NCBI GenBank assembly: GCA_025266875.1
Contig: JALLLT010000032.1
Coordinates: 453,938-517,937, forward strand
Length of the DNA: 64,000 nucleotides
Source of the DNA: Fennellomyces sp. T-0311
Lineage: Eukaryota > Mucoromycota > Mucoromycetes > Mucorales > Lichtheimiaceae
Reading direction: 5' to 3'
Part shown: one piece after another, positions 11,641-25,231 of the stretch
Layout: each line of letters starts with the position of its first letter
How positions within the stretch are numbered: position 1 is the stretch's first letter
Made by a program: the position numbers and the translations under genes
Notes under the pieces: model-generated
The model's database searches: none
Told to the model about the DNA's origin: nothing
What the model saw: only the letters and a program-made list of their open reading frames with translations

Positions 11641-12657
11641 ATGAATTTTCTCAGGAAGCTGCTTAGCAAGAAAGGTACATATATAGCTTCTTTTGACCAA
11701 GAAAATTTGTTTATCTAAGCGGAAAAAAACTAAAGGGCAAGAAGATATCGCGAGTGATGAAACTGCAGCGGATCAAAATATCGTATCCGATCGTTATCTT
11801 CCAGGCCAGAAGATAAAAAATAAAGGAAGAGCACTACTCGCTTCTGTCGGCTCCTTGGTATTCATGCTTCTGATCAATGTTGGTCTTCCACTCCTTCTTT
11901 ACTACACTACGAGAAACACTATCGGAGTGGTGTATGCTTTAGTGCTTTCCGGTGCACCTCCGTTTATATGGGTTATCATTAACTTTATTCAGCATCGACA
12001 TATCGATATACTTGGGTCTGTCCTTTGTCTTTCTTTCGTTCTATCTGGTGCAATTTCTATTGCCAGCGGTAAGGAGAAGCCGATTTCAAAAAAGCTGAAT
12101 ACAAGACTCAAGGAGAAAAAAAAACAGGAGACGAACGTGCAGCATTGATTCGTGATTCAGCTGTAAGCTGCGCTGTAGGCACCATATTTCTGGCCTCACT
12201 ATTACCTATTCGTACTCGATGGTTCGAATTTCAACCGTTCACGTATTCAATGGGCCGACAAATGCTTACCAAGGTCAGATACAATTGGACAGACCGGGAT
12301 GGAAATCCTCAAGACCAAGAAGTTGTAGTATGGTACTGGGAACATATTCCAGAATTCAAGAAACATATGTACGGAATCTCAGCAGGATGGGGAATTGCTC
12401 TTGTTATGCAACTCATTGCATGCGTATTAATGGTGGAAGCCAGCAACTTGTCCGTGGATCAAATCGTTATGGTTAACAATATCATCACCGGTAATGTTAC
12501 TGGAATCATGGTGGCGGTTACCGTTGCATCGGGAATCTATATCGAAAGATTGGTGAAGAAAATTGGTCCAGACTGGATAGCGGAAAACGACTTTACAGAC
12601 AAGTTTGCAGAACGTCAAGAAGGTCGGCAGGACCGGAACGATGATAACATGGCTTAG
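11641..12657 (+). CDS. VC0807-like polytopic membrane protein, paralogue B
   Basis: Three exons fit: a short first exon 11641-11674 (MNFLRKLLSKK), then 11736-12068 and 12128-12657, giving 298 aa. Intron 1 is 61 nt and ends ACTAAAG; intron 2 is 59 nt and interrupts the ASG/GDERAAL site at the same codon and phase as in paralogues A and C. It has RYLPGQKI before the first span, LLYYTTRNTIG, LVLSGAPPF, GDERAALIRDSAV and WTDRDGNPQDQE, all collinear with A. Six membrane spans are likely. The start is supported by the TATA box 38 nt upstream and by the in-frame first exon; no ATG opens the second exon. Function is unknown beyond the VC0807-like membrane family. Confidence 0.75.
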
Positions 12658-15635
12658 ACCTTTATATTTACCATTTATACTCTGTTCCGTGCTTTCTATG
12701 CCTTTTATAGCTCCCGTATGTGTATAATTCTATGCGATTTGTCTGTAATGACCTTTCTTTGTTTTCTTAGTCGTCCATGATACGGAGATAGCTTTTTATG
12801 GGACTATGTTTATTTTTTAAGGCTGCAGAATACTTGGACACTAATAATAAACGCATTTCAATACCAAAAAAATGCTTAGACGCAAATAGTATACTAGCAT
12901 AACCGCAACTCACAAATCATATCATCTCGATCGGTAGTTGATGGGGGTATCTCAGTTTACAGATATCATGATATAAGGACAAACATCAGTGGATGATGTT
13001 GTGGTGGTTTCGAATGGATGAACTTGGATCACCAATCGCATATATCAACTATTTTGAGGCTGACATACAGTGACAGTTTTTTGAATGTGGACCCACAGTA
13101 TAAACATAGAAGAAGCTACGCTTACCCCAGGTTTATGGTGGAGCCGTATGTTCAGCGTCTAAATTGTTGATCTGTAAGGCTTGGGTGGGGAGCGAATAAC
13201 TGTGGCCGAGACCGTATTCAAAAAAAATTGTACATCATCGATGGTCCAGAGGTTGAAATAATGCGAGCAGGATTTCTGAAAGAGAGTATCATTCTATGTC
13301 TTCAATTGACTTCATATCGAAAACAGCAACAGTCTCAAAGAGCCATACACTCCGCCACACCATTCGCCAATAGAAATAGGCAGTCCATTGCTACACGAAC
13401 TTTCAACAATTTTTTTCTTCATCGCAAATTTAATACGCCATGGCACCAAGAATCATCCGGTTCATGACAGCAAAAGATCGTCCGGCTGACGAAAAAGAAT
13501 GTACAAGATCAGGAGCACTAATTTAATATCTCCATGGTGACAGATCTTCCATTTTCTTTTTCTACTCTTTTTTTTTAATTTTATGCTGTTGTTCATCGAG
13601 CCGAGTTTTTTCTCTGGAACCCGTTCCTAGATACATTGTTCGCTCGAGTAGGGGATGGAACTTTCATATGTCCTTTGCCAAATGTTCTGTGTTTCCGTGC
13701 GTTTATATTCTCACTTTTGTAGCACGCTGCATGTTATCCAAGCGTATAAGCTCCACTGCGAGACCAGGGCAGGTGCTCTTGAGGGAGATATTTATTTGAA
13801 AGAACGAGTGTGCGGTTTTGTTGTGGTGTAGTTTATCCTAGTTTACAGCAGCACCCTTATTGAGTATACTATTGAGCGGAAAGGTAAGGGTTGTAGTTTC
13901 CTGTCGTTCGTCGATGAATCATGAGCGTTGTTGATAGATCAGGACAACCTGACTGCTACACTTGCAGCGGAGGCATGGTTGGCTCGATATGCCTTATTGC
14001 CAGCTCACTTTCCTGCCGTATTGATTAATCAATAAAAACTTGTCGACAACGTAACAGAATGACCCACCTAGGTAGGACTATTACTTGACTGGTGAATGGT
14101 GAGCCCTATCTCGTTCGAACATGCAATAGCATATATAGACTTCCTATCATTGTGATGAACATACAGCTGGATCCAGATAGACGATATGGACAAGCTAATT
14201 CGCCCATTGTGTTTTATAATAGGAACAACACCCGCATTCCACACTAAGAGAAACGGGATACGGGTATTGGCCTGGATCCTTTCTTTGTCATATGACTCAA
14301 TCAGAAAGTGTAATCAAATCCGTATCGTCAACACTCATGTATTCCTGTATGATCAACGACTGTGATGAAAAAAGAACTATATTATGCGCTTTAATATAAA
14401 ACTCTTTCCCTAGGTCTGCTGAATCAAGTGGTGTTATGAGGATATTCTAGTATAACTTGGCAGTTGAACAAACATGAGGTAAAACACAAGGTTCCCCGGG
14501 CAGTACATTGTGGTGAAAGGACTGCATCATAAACAATCCTCGAACTATATATGTATGAGACCCAGAAGCTGACACTGTGCCAAACGGTGGTGGAATACCG
14601 TACTATGTCATCTGCAGGAAGGTAAACCTACTGCGGCGAATTTCGGATGCAAGACAATATTATGAGCGGGTTCCCTCGGTATTAAATCTACTTTGTGGCG
14701 CAGCTGTTACACGTGCTTATAGTAAAGCATGACTTTATGAGGCAATATTAATGAAAACACTTTGTTTAAGCTCGCAACGTTAATGTGTTTCGCACTGTAA
14801 GTGTACCAAAAGTTGATGCATTACTCTTCTTGAATATGTGGTTTAAAAAAAGCTCAGGCTAGTAAATCGTAGGTGGCCTTGACTTATGCAATATTTAGTA
14901 CTCTTTCAGCCAATGTTAATATAGATAATAGATATGAGAAATAGTAAATGATGTCTTATTTCCGGCGTGGAAATATATACTGTCGCCCCGTTTACGCTGG
15001 CTACTTTAAATTCAATATATATGGCAAAGGGCACCGATTTTTTTGATAGGGTATGCAGAAAATACACGTGCCATGACCAGTTTTCGCTCCAGAAAAAGTC
15101 ATTTACCTTGTAATCCCACGCTGCTGACCTTACAATGATGAACGTGCTGCTGTCAAAATATATTAAGCCAATTAAATGTTGTTATATTTATAAATTAACA
15201 GTAGTAAGTAGTGAGGTGTGGCGCTACAGCAGCAGAAAGATCATCGTACATATAGTGTAAAGTATAATAATACTCGCCTGCATACACAGCACGATACGCT
15301 GTTGAACCACCGTGATCCATAACTCATTGTACGACATAGAAGCTGAGCAGTATTCCAAAGCAGTGGAAGCATAATGCACCGTACACTTGGTTGTCGTTGA
15401 ACATCATAAACTCTTCCAAGGAAGTGTTCTAATAATAGAAAGAAAATGATGGAAGTGTTTACGTTTATCTCATTAAAAGAGACCTTTTGACGAAAATGGG
15501 TGGATGCTGAGCAGATGTCAAGCATAAGGATCGGACTTTCCTTTTTAGTATTTTTTCGGCCGAGGGAAAATTGTGAAGTTTAAATACATAAAGACCGGCC
15601 CTGGATCAAAGAAGACTTTTAAGCAAATCATCACA
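12658..15635. other. 3-kb gap, nothing recognised
   Basis: AT-rich sequence between paralogues B and C without an open frame above about 95 codons or a recognisable motif. It is probably intergenic or decayed DNA that grew with the tandem duplication. Confidence 0.5.
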
Positions 15636-16692
15636 ATGGTATTTTTCAAGAAATCTCAAGACAACAAGCCAGGCGATACATTAGATCCATCCCTGAGCAA
15701 GAATTATGGTTCTGGTACTTCCACGGCCGAACATAACGATTACCGGAACAGTGCAAATATAACTATCAGCGATGAAGAGACTGTGAAGCAAGAAGAACCA
15801 TTTGAGCGCCTGGCTCCTGGTGACAAGATACCCAAGCAGGGAAAGATGATTCTCCGTTCGTTCATTGGACTGGCATTCATGATGTTGATCGAAGTGGGTA
15901 TCCCTTTGGCATTGTACTATGGTCTGCGTAACACGATCGGCGTCCTTTACGCTTTGGTGATCTCCGGTATCCCTCCATTCCTCTATGTCATTTTCGTTGC
16001 CATACGAAATCGGAGAATCGATGTCCTCGGCTGTATTATTGGCATCTCATTCATTCTTTCTGGTGTTGTTTCCATTGTCAGCGGTACATCCTCCCTTTTT
16101 TTTTATGTAACCCATATGACTCATTGGATCCAAATTAGGCGATGAACGTGCTGCGTTAATTCGTGATTCTGCTGTAGCGGCCGTGATCGGTGGAATGTTT
16201 TTGGTTACACTCTTGCCCATCCATACCAAGTGGCTCACTATTCGACCTCTTAACTATATCATGGCCCAGCAAATGATGGCAGCAGTTAAATACAAATGGA
16301 CGGATAAGGATGGTAACCGTCAAGAACAAAACGTCATGGTATGGCAATGGGATCATATTCGGTACTTCCGGATCAGCATGTACTTGCAGACCGCCGCCTG
16401 GGGTGTTCTTCTGATTTTGGAACTGATGGCTTGCATTCTCATGGTCCAAAGTGATATGACTGTCGATGAAGTTGTTATGTACAACAACATCTTAACCTCA
16501 ACCGTGGTTGCTGTTATGGTTTCAGCAAGTATTGCGGCGGGAATTTATGGCCACATGCTGGAAAAGCGTATTGGAAAGAGGTGGACAGAGGAAAATGACT
16601 TTACGGAAAAGTACGCGAGTCGGCAACAAAATGGAGCGGGACAAATTCAGCGAAACAGTGCGGGCGAGCAACTTGCGGCAAATATGGCTTAA
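15636..16692 (+). CDS. VC0807-like polytopic membrane protein, paralogue C
   Basis: Two exons (15636-16083 and 16139-16692; 55-nt intron) give 333 aa. The start is the ATG at 15636 (MVFFKKSQDNKPG); the frame is open upstream but has no other ATG. The N-terminal polar region is longer than in A and B. It then follows the same plan: RLAPGDKIPKQGK, the first span with ALYYGLRNTIG, ISGIPPFLYVI, the intron at SG/GDERAALIRDSAV, WTDKDGNRQEQN, and two C-terminal spans. It is closer to A than to B by eye. Identical intron position and phase in A, B and C show that they descend from one intron-bearing gene. Likely an integral membrane protein of unknown transport or signalling role. Confidence 0.8.
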
Positions 16693-17950
16693 GCTTCCTT
16701 TTCATAACGAACGAATATATGTAACTCTTCATTATATGGCAATTCTCTTTATCCTTTTCATACTATGTATTTTACTATAATGCACTTGACACTAAAATAT
16801 ATATTTGCATAGAATGCTTTTCCAACTACTTTTATTCATTAAAGTAAAATATTTACCTTCCTTATCTAAATTTGTGAAGATGGCAAAATTGTATTGTGGA
16901 GTATAAAAGCACAAGGCCATCCCGTGACGTATTTCTAGTTTAAGTATTAAAAGCGGCAAACTATATGGATCATACCTCCACCTTACTATTACTTTTATGG
17001 AGGCGTACACATCATAAAATAATTATACGCAGGGACTACCTCTGTGTCCGGAACACATCAATAAGCATGCCATTATAAAAGATTCTAACTGTACTTTTTT
17101 TGTATCATCCTTCTTATTCCTACCGCTCAACTATTTTTTTTACCCTCTCTCTTTGACTAGGTGGTACTATCATATGAAAAAGCTTCCACGGAACTTAGAA
17201 AGATCCTTTACTTTGGTACGGTCCACTTGCACATGTAATTGTCAGTACCCCTAAGTCAGTACCCCAAATCTACATATGGATATTAGTTAGTATCACACAT
17301 ATAATAAACATCAATTGGTTTCACCTGAACTATCACAGCACAGTGACACTGTTTGTATACGTGCTATTTTTTGCACTTCACGATCTTATTTTCATATGTC
17401 GGTAGGATCCAATGGTTACTTTATGCGATACTTTATATCATTACCAACTGTCGCTATACCTAAATTTGAAGCTTTCGGATGCATGCGCAGGACCAGGGGT
17501 ACACTTTGCAACAGTCCTTGTTATGCTTCGACAACTGAGGTTTAGGTTTAGCCACAAGCATGTTACACAGCATCTCGCTTACTTTGTATGGTGTTCTTTG
17601 TAATGCCCGTGTTTTCTTTTCTTTCAAGTTCTTTCCGTCAATTTCGGCGCTTTCAAAAGCCACTTGTTACTCCATTGAAACTATCGGTTAGTTGGACATC
17701 CACTATTGAGGCGGCGAGAATATCGGTCTCACGAATTATGAAATAAGCAGAGTGTATATTATATACGATAGGAATCAACGAGAAATCCGACTTCCAGGTG
17801 GCGTACTTGATCCATCGGATACGCAAGGCTTTCAGGATTTCGGCTTCAAGATTTAGAAAGTAATTCCCAACGGTTCACGTGTGAGAAATATATCAAAGAT
17901 GCTTTATAGTTCTAGGTTCTAAACCTAGTTGACTTGTCCGTGTATTCGAT
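16693..17950. other. Intergenic, nothing recognised
   Basis: Contains only short overlapping frames. The 5' end of the HET-like gene to its right may extend into this stretch through an unrecognised intron. Confidence 0.5.
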
Positions 17951-19193
17951 ATGAAGTTAGTCAAAGGATCAACCGTGAACGATCGCTACTGGGCGCTATC
18001 ATGCTTCTTGGAACCAATCCGGTGAAATTTTCCAAACAGGCAATGAAGGGTATTATCGAATCGATGAAGTCAGGCATCAAATCGTTACATACCCAAAACA
18101 CAGGGTATGGAAAAAATTATGGAGGGAAAAGCTATTCGATTTGACAAAAACAACCACTCAGCTTGTCAAATTTGAAGACGTTATTCAGCAAATATGCAGC
18201 GATATTGACATACAATATATTTGGTACGACCAGAGGTGTATCGATCAAAAAGATCACGACGCAAAGGTCCAAGAGATAAAGAAAACGTATCTTACCTGTC
18301 AAAACGCTCGTTGCACCCTGGCTCTTATACCCGAACTGGAGTTTACTGGCACCAAAAACAAATATGGGTTGGATTTTGCAAACAAGGAAGTGATACCAAT
18401 TAGTCAATGGGGTCAACATATATGGGCACTTGAAGAGACATACAAGTCCAGAGCCATACTTTTTGTTGGTCGCAACGTGCAGTTCCGGATGAACTCAATT
18501 ATCATTAGTGGTGAGGGTACTGCCACTCGTTTTTTCCAAGACATACATCAAAAGGAATTAATTCCATGGAGAGTACGTACCTTCTTTGGTATGCAAGGTC
18601 ACGCACCAGCAGCGAGGCTCACCATCGTATTTTGCCCTTGTAAATATATTTCCGGAACTAAAAGATTGGATCACCTTCAGCTACAAACAACTGTGCTCTA
18701 CTTGATGCAGCGTTTCTACGGTTTCCTGGCCCAGAAGGATCACTCAATAGTGTTATTTGGCGCTCCACTTGAACTTGATCTAGACGATGAGATCACTGCT
18801 GTTCGGCGACGTGAAGCCAGTTATCTGTCATCGTGGGCCGGTGCAAACGGGTTACACATAAGTCACGATATGATCTCCGGTGCAAAAAATTCCGAAATGA
18901 CGGTGGACCGCTCAGTCAATGAGGGATATACGCATTTGGTATCTACTTTCATTCCCGTACGCATAATGACAGCTGCTGCAGTTAAAGGTCATAGTTCAAT
19001 TGATGATTGCGACGAGAAATATACAAAGAAAGGATTACCATCTGACCCGTATTACCGTACCCCTAGTGGCAAAAAATGGGACGTCGACTGTGAAGCTATG
19101 ACCCTAGCTTTTGTTTCTGTACCGAATGAATCGCAAGACAACTATAGCGCATGGACAAGGACCTATAGATTAAAGGTGACTCACTTCCAGTGA
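17951..19193 (+). pseudogene. HET-domain-like protein gene with 1-nt frameshift
   Basis: The main frame to 19193 encodes about 350 residues with a HET (heterokaryon-incompatibility-like) signature: YIWYDQRCIDQKDHD followed by a TYLTCQNARCTLALIPE-type helix/strand, as in the HET core where an aspartate and CIDQ are conserved. No ATG opens this frame at a useful place. The matching N-terminal HET segment (ATG at 17951, then KLVKGSTV and YWALSC) lies in another frame and joins at about 18004-18010, where one extra T in TTCTTGG shifts the frame. Removing that base would restore a continuous frame, so this is a recent pseudogene, a programmed shift or a sequence error. C-terminal to the HET part is a long region with no recognised domain. 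Role in Mucoromycota is unknown. Confidence 0.6.
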
Positions 19194-19650
19194 AACAGGG
19201 AGACTGAAACTTTGTCAACACATTATACAAGCCAACAAACTTTGGTGGAGTTTTCTCACTAACTTACAGGTGCTCTGAATGCTTAATCCTTACCGGAATA
19301 CGCATTAAAGTGATGCCTTATTTTATTAGGTGCCATCCAGTGGTTAGGAAGCCCAAGGAACACTACTAGTCAATTGGTGTTTGTTTCTTTCTTCCCGGTT
19401 TCAACTTTGATTCGATAGTCCATGTCCAGCAGGATTTCGATACTTTCTAGCAATCATGAAGTGAGATTTTATTTGAAGATTAACAATTCAGATATTCTGA
19501 TCTTGCCAAATTTAACAAAAAAAAGTTGACGTCATTTAATAAATATTAAAGAAGATAGAGAAAATCCGCGTACCTAAAGGCATATCGAAATGTTTATCAT
19601 TCATGATGGATGCTAAAGGAAGCACATAAGTGAATCAACGGAAAGCACTT
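19194..19650. other. Intergenic, nothing recognised
   Basis: Short AT-rich interval between the HET-like gene and the reductase fragment; no features seen. Confidence 0.5.
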
Positions 19651-19770
19651 CTCTCAACACGAACTCGCCGTCATCCAGCGGCGCGTCTAAATCAATCGAC
19701 GATTCTTGTACAGTCAGATCTTTATTTGCCACACGATAATCGGTGGGAATTTTTGGAGTAAGTAACTTGC
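19651..19770 (-). pseudogene. Exon-1 fragment of a fourth MDR reductase
   Basis: On the minus strand this 120-bp piece matches exon 1 of the neighbouring reductases. It reads KIPTDYRVANKDLTVQESSI then DLDAPLDDGEFVL, collinear with the beginning of the gene at 21623 (KVPTGYPV, then DLDAPVAEGEFVLK). No ATG in the right place, and the rest of the gene is absent. It is a degenerate copy left from tandem duplication of the cluster. Confidence 0.75.
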
Positions 19771-20447
19771 CTATTGATTGTGGGCATATTGCTATGGAGA
19801 TAAATAAGCTGGTATAGATGAATACTTTTTTATAAAAGCAGTTCTATGCATTTTCTGTGACAGTCCCTTCTGGATCGTTTCCTTTCGAATCCATTGCAAA
19901 AAGTATTACAGCACATATTTTTGCGCTTTTAATCACTTTTAAGCTGAAACCAACGTAAAATATATGTCTTTACACGTCGTATCTCTGGATCGACTCCATA
20001 GATCAACAGATTAATAGCCCATGCCTGCGACCAGCAGGCTCAAAATAATACAAATATATGAGTGATGATGGCAACTTTGGGTAAGGAGCAAGCTAAAAAA
20101 AACAGTGCATTCCAATGTAAACGTCGAATACGGAGCAAATAACGGCCCGCTTCGCTTACATTACGCAGCGAATAAAAGGAAACAGCTTTGGGTTTTACAT
20201 CAGCCTCATCTGTACTACCAAGAAATGTGGCACTACTGAATTTATGTGATCTACCGGGGTTATGGGAATCCATAGTTTTTTGCATGAATTGTGCTACAGC
20301 GCTCGTTTAGGTCTGAACGGATCAGTTATAGTTTTAGCACCATTGGTATACATGAATTTATTGGAACAATGTACATGTCACTTGACCTCTGTAATATCAA
20401 TGTAAAAGAGAGCCTGGAGACGCATTCGAAAAATGATAAAAGGTAAT
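19771..20447. other. Intergenic, nothing recognised
   Basis: No further reductase exons are visible here; the DNA is AT-rich and without motifs. Confidence 0.5.
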
Positions 20448-21623
<1,176 letters not shown>

Positions 21624-22443
21624 ATTGTTTCGTATGTGAAGCTGAAAGAGAAGCGCGAAGCGGAGGTGTGAACTGTTATTTGTAACCAGATTTCCCAGAA
21701 GTCCGAAAAGTCCGCTGCCCAGCTATTTCTTTATTTTTCTTTGCAAGTAACCTGCTTCAATTACTAATCTGATCGCTTTCTACATGCTTCCTTATACTTC
21801 TTGCCGTTGGATGAGGTAATCCAATATGCTATACATATTTAATACTATAATTTAACACACTACACAATCGCTTTTTAACTTAATATCTATAAATACATCT
21901 GTCAAGACTGTATCTGCTCCATTTCAGACGCGTTAAAAGACGAGCAAATTATCCGGTTCTGTTGTATTAATAATCCAGTGCATATTATGCGTAGGTAAGC
22001 GCAAACTAGACAGTAGTGTTTATTTTGATTTTTCAGCATAACACAAAAGTGATGATAACTCACACGCAAGATACCAAGGATCACATTGGAACCTTTGGTT
22101 TTCGTAACACAAAAATCGCGTCACTTCACTTGCATTAACTACTTTAGTTCTCTCGGTTAGTATTCACCTGGAATAGTCATTTTGTATAAATTGATCATGC
22201 CAATATTGAAACCAATGCCCTTGCTGACCGGAGAAATTCTTCTCCGACGGATTGCAGTAGAGGGAGTGCCCAACTGGTGGTGGGCGGGGATAACTTGTAA
22301 CGTGCTGCATAGTCCCGCGTTAATGGGACAGAGACTAGCGGTTCTGTAGGGACCTTCTTTTCGGCCCGAATTAATACCCAGTCCACTGTTATTACGACAG
22401 TGTCGCGAAACAAAATTCAGCCTTACTTATCTTTCTTTTATCC
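21624..22443. promoter_or_regulatory. Bidirectional upstream region of two reductase genes
   Basis: This 820-bp interval separates the divergent start codons of copies 1 and 2, so both promoters must lie here. A TATA-like TGTATAAATTG at about 22182-22192 could serve copy 2. No specific operator was recognised. Confidence 0.45.
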
Positions 22444-23594
22444 ATGGTCACCAACAACAAACAAATCATCGTTTTCAAGCAAGTTCCTGACAGAGCACTT
22501 ATTCCCGGTGAAGACCTTGGCGCTGTCCAATCAACCATCGATCTTCATGCTCCTCTAGCGGATGGCGAGTTTATCTTGAAAAACTTGGTATTTTCAATTG
22601 ATCCTTATATGCGGTTGATGATCGCCACTGGCCAATATAAACCTGGAAATGTTATGGGTGGCAACACTATGAGCGTTGTTCTCCGATCCAACAATCCAGA
22701 TTTCAAGAAAGATGACCTTGTTTATGGATTGATTCGCATGGGTCGATTTGAAGAATACTCGCTTGTCACTGCAGATTACGCAAAGACGGCGTACAAGGTC
22801 CGAAACCAGCCCAAGATTACAGGATTACCATTGTCAAATTATGTGGGTGTGCTTGGTATGGCAGGTATCACCGCATATGCTGGGTAAATACTTTTCAGGC
22901 AGTGGCACTTTGATTACGAATAATCATCCTGCTTTTAGCTTGCTCAAAGTTGGCAAGCCCAAGGCAGGTGAAACCCTTTTCGTCAGTGCAGCATCTGGTG
23001 CGGTGGGACAGCTAGTAGGACAGATGGCCAAAAATCTGGGCTTACATGTCGTGGGTTCAGCTGGCTCGGATACCAAAGTCAAATACCTCACGGAGGAGCT
23101 TGGGTTTGATGGTGCTTTCAACTACAAGACGGATGACATTGATGCCAAGCTGACTGAGCTATGCCCAAGAGGCATTGATATCTACTTTGATAACGTCGGT
23201 GGTCTTATGCTAGAGAAAGCAATCGACCATGCTAATTTCTATGCAAGGTAATCTTATAAATTTGGATGAAACCCAAAACTAAACATGCCACAAATTTAGA
23301 ATTCCTATCTGTGGTGCAATTACGCAATATGAAGATTTGAAAACTGGCTACCCGGTCAGCAACTTGCACAAAGTTATGTCCAAGGCTCTCATTGTCCAAG
23401 GCTTCCATTTTAGCCAGTATACCGATGAGCTTGAGGATGAATTTTTAAATACTGTGGCTAAGTGGTTGAAGGAGGGAAGCATCAAATATGCCGAGACCAT
23501 TGTCCAGGGCATTGAGAATGTCCCTCAGGCACTCGCGGATGTTGTCGATGGCAAAAACTTTGGTAAACAAATAGTCAAGGTTGCAGATTTGTAA
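22444..23594 (+). CDS. NADPH-dependent MDR reductase, copy 2
   Basis: Three exons (22444-22883, 22939-23247, 23300-23594) give 347 aa. It has the same plan as copy 1: [68 protein letters not shown] and the end NFGKQIVKVADL. It is the most diverged of the three: it lacks the GRM after DPYMR and has one extra residue in TEELGFDG. Intron positions and phases match copies 1 and 3. Stop codons of copies 2 and 3 are only 35 bp apart (convergent), so their 3' ends probably overlap as transcripts. Likely cytosolic reduction of alpha,beta-unsaturated carbonyls; substrate preference cannot be told from sequence. Confidence 0.9.
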
Positions 23595-23629
23595 TAGTTT
23601 GATTGTGTACATCAAAGAATAATTTTTTT

Positions 23630-24789
<1,160 letters not shown>

Positions 24790-25231
24790 TTTGAAGAAAG
24801 AAACCGATGATTTTCGATTTGCATGAATATTCGGGAGATATACGTACAAGCTCAGCAGGGGTTTTGTAACACGTAATATTGTTTTCAGATAAACTAAATA
24901 TTCGTAGATACATACTGCTCCTCTACGTTTCATGCCAAAACGGCCATTGATGTCATTCGGTGTCTAGTGATATCGTGCCGATAGCGCCATGCTAGCGCCT
25001 TGTTGGAAGTTTCATAGTTCGTTCATCGTAACGCAACTTTGAAGCTTTGGCTTTCCAGTATTGTAGGACTGCATGCAGGAAGCACCTTACGCGCACCGAT
25101 AAGCGGTAGCACAATACAAGCGATTGCACTATTGAGCGCCATTGTTCCAAAAATATTTCAAGTCGTGTAACTATGAGTGATAGAATTCGAGCGAAAAACA
25201 TATTTCACAGATTGTTTACCCACGCGTTGAT
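24790..25231. other. Divergent promoter interval, reductase 3 / M13 peptidase
   Basis: About 440 bp between two divergent start codons. It should hold both promoters; no specific site is recognised. Confidence 0.4.

Noticed and set aside
22195..22413. Minus-strand 72-codon frame upstream of reductase copy 2
   Set aside because: Lies in the divergent promoter interval and shows no protein-family or splice features.
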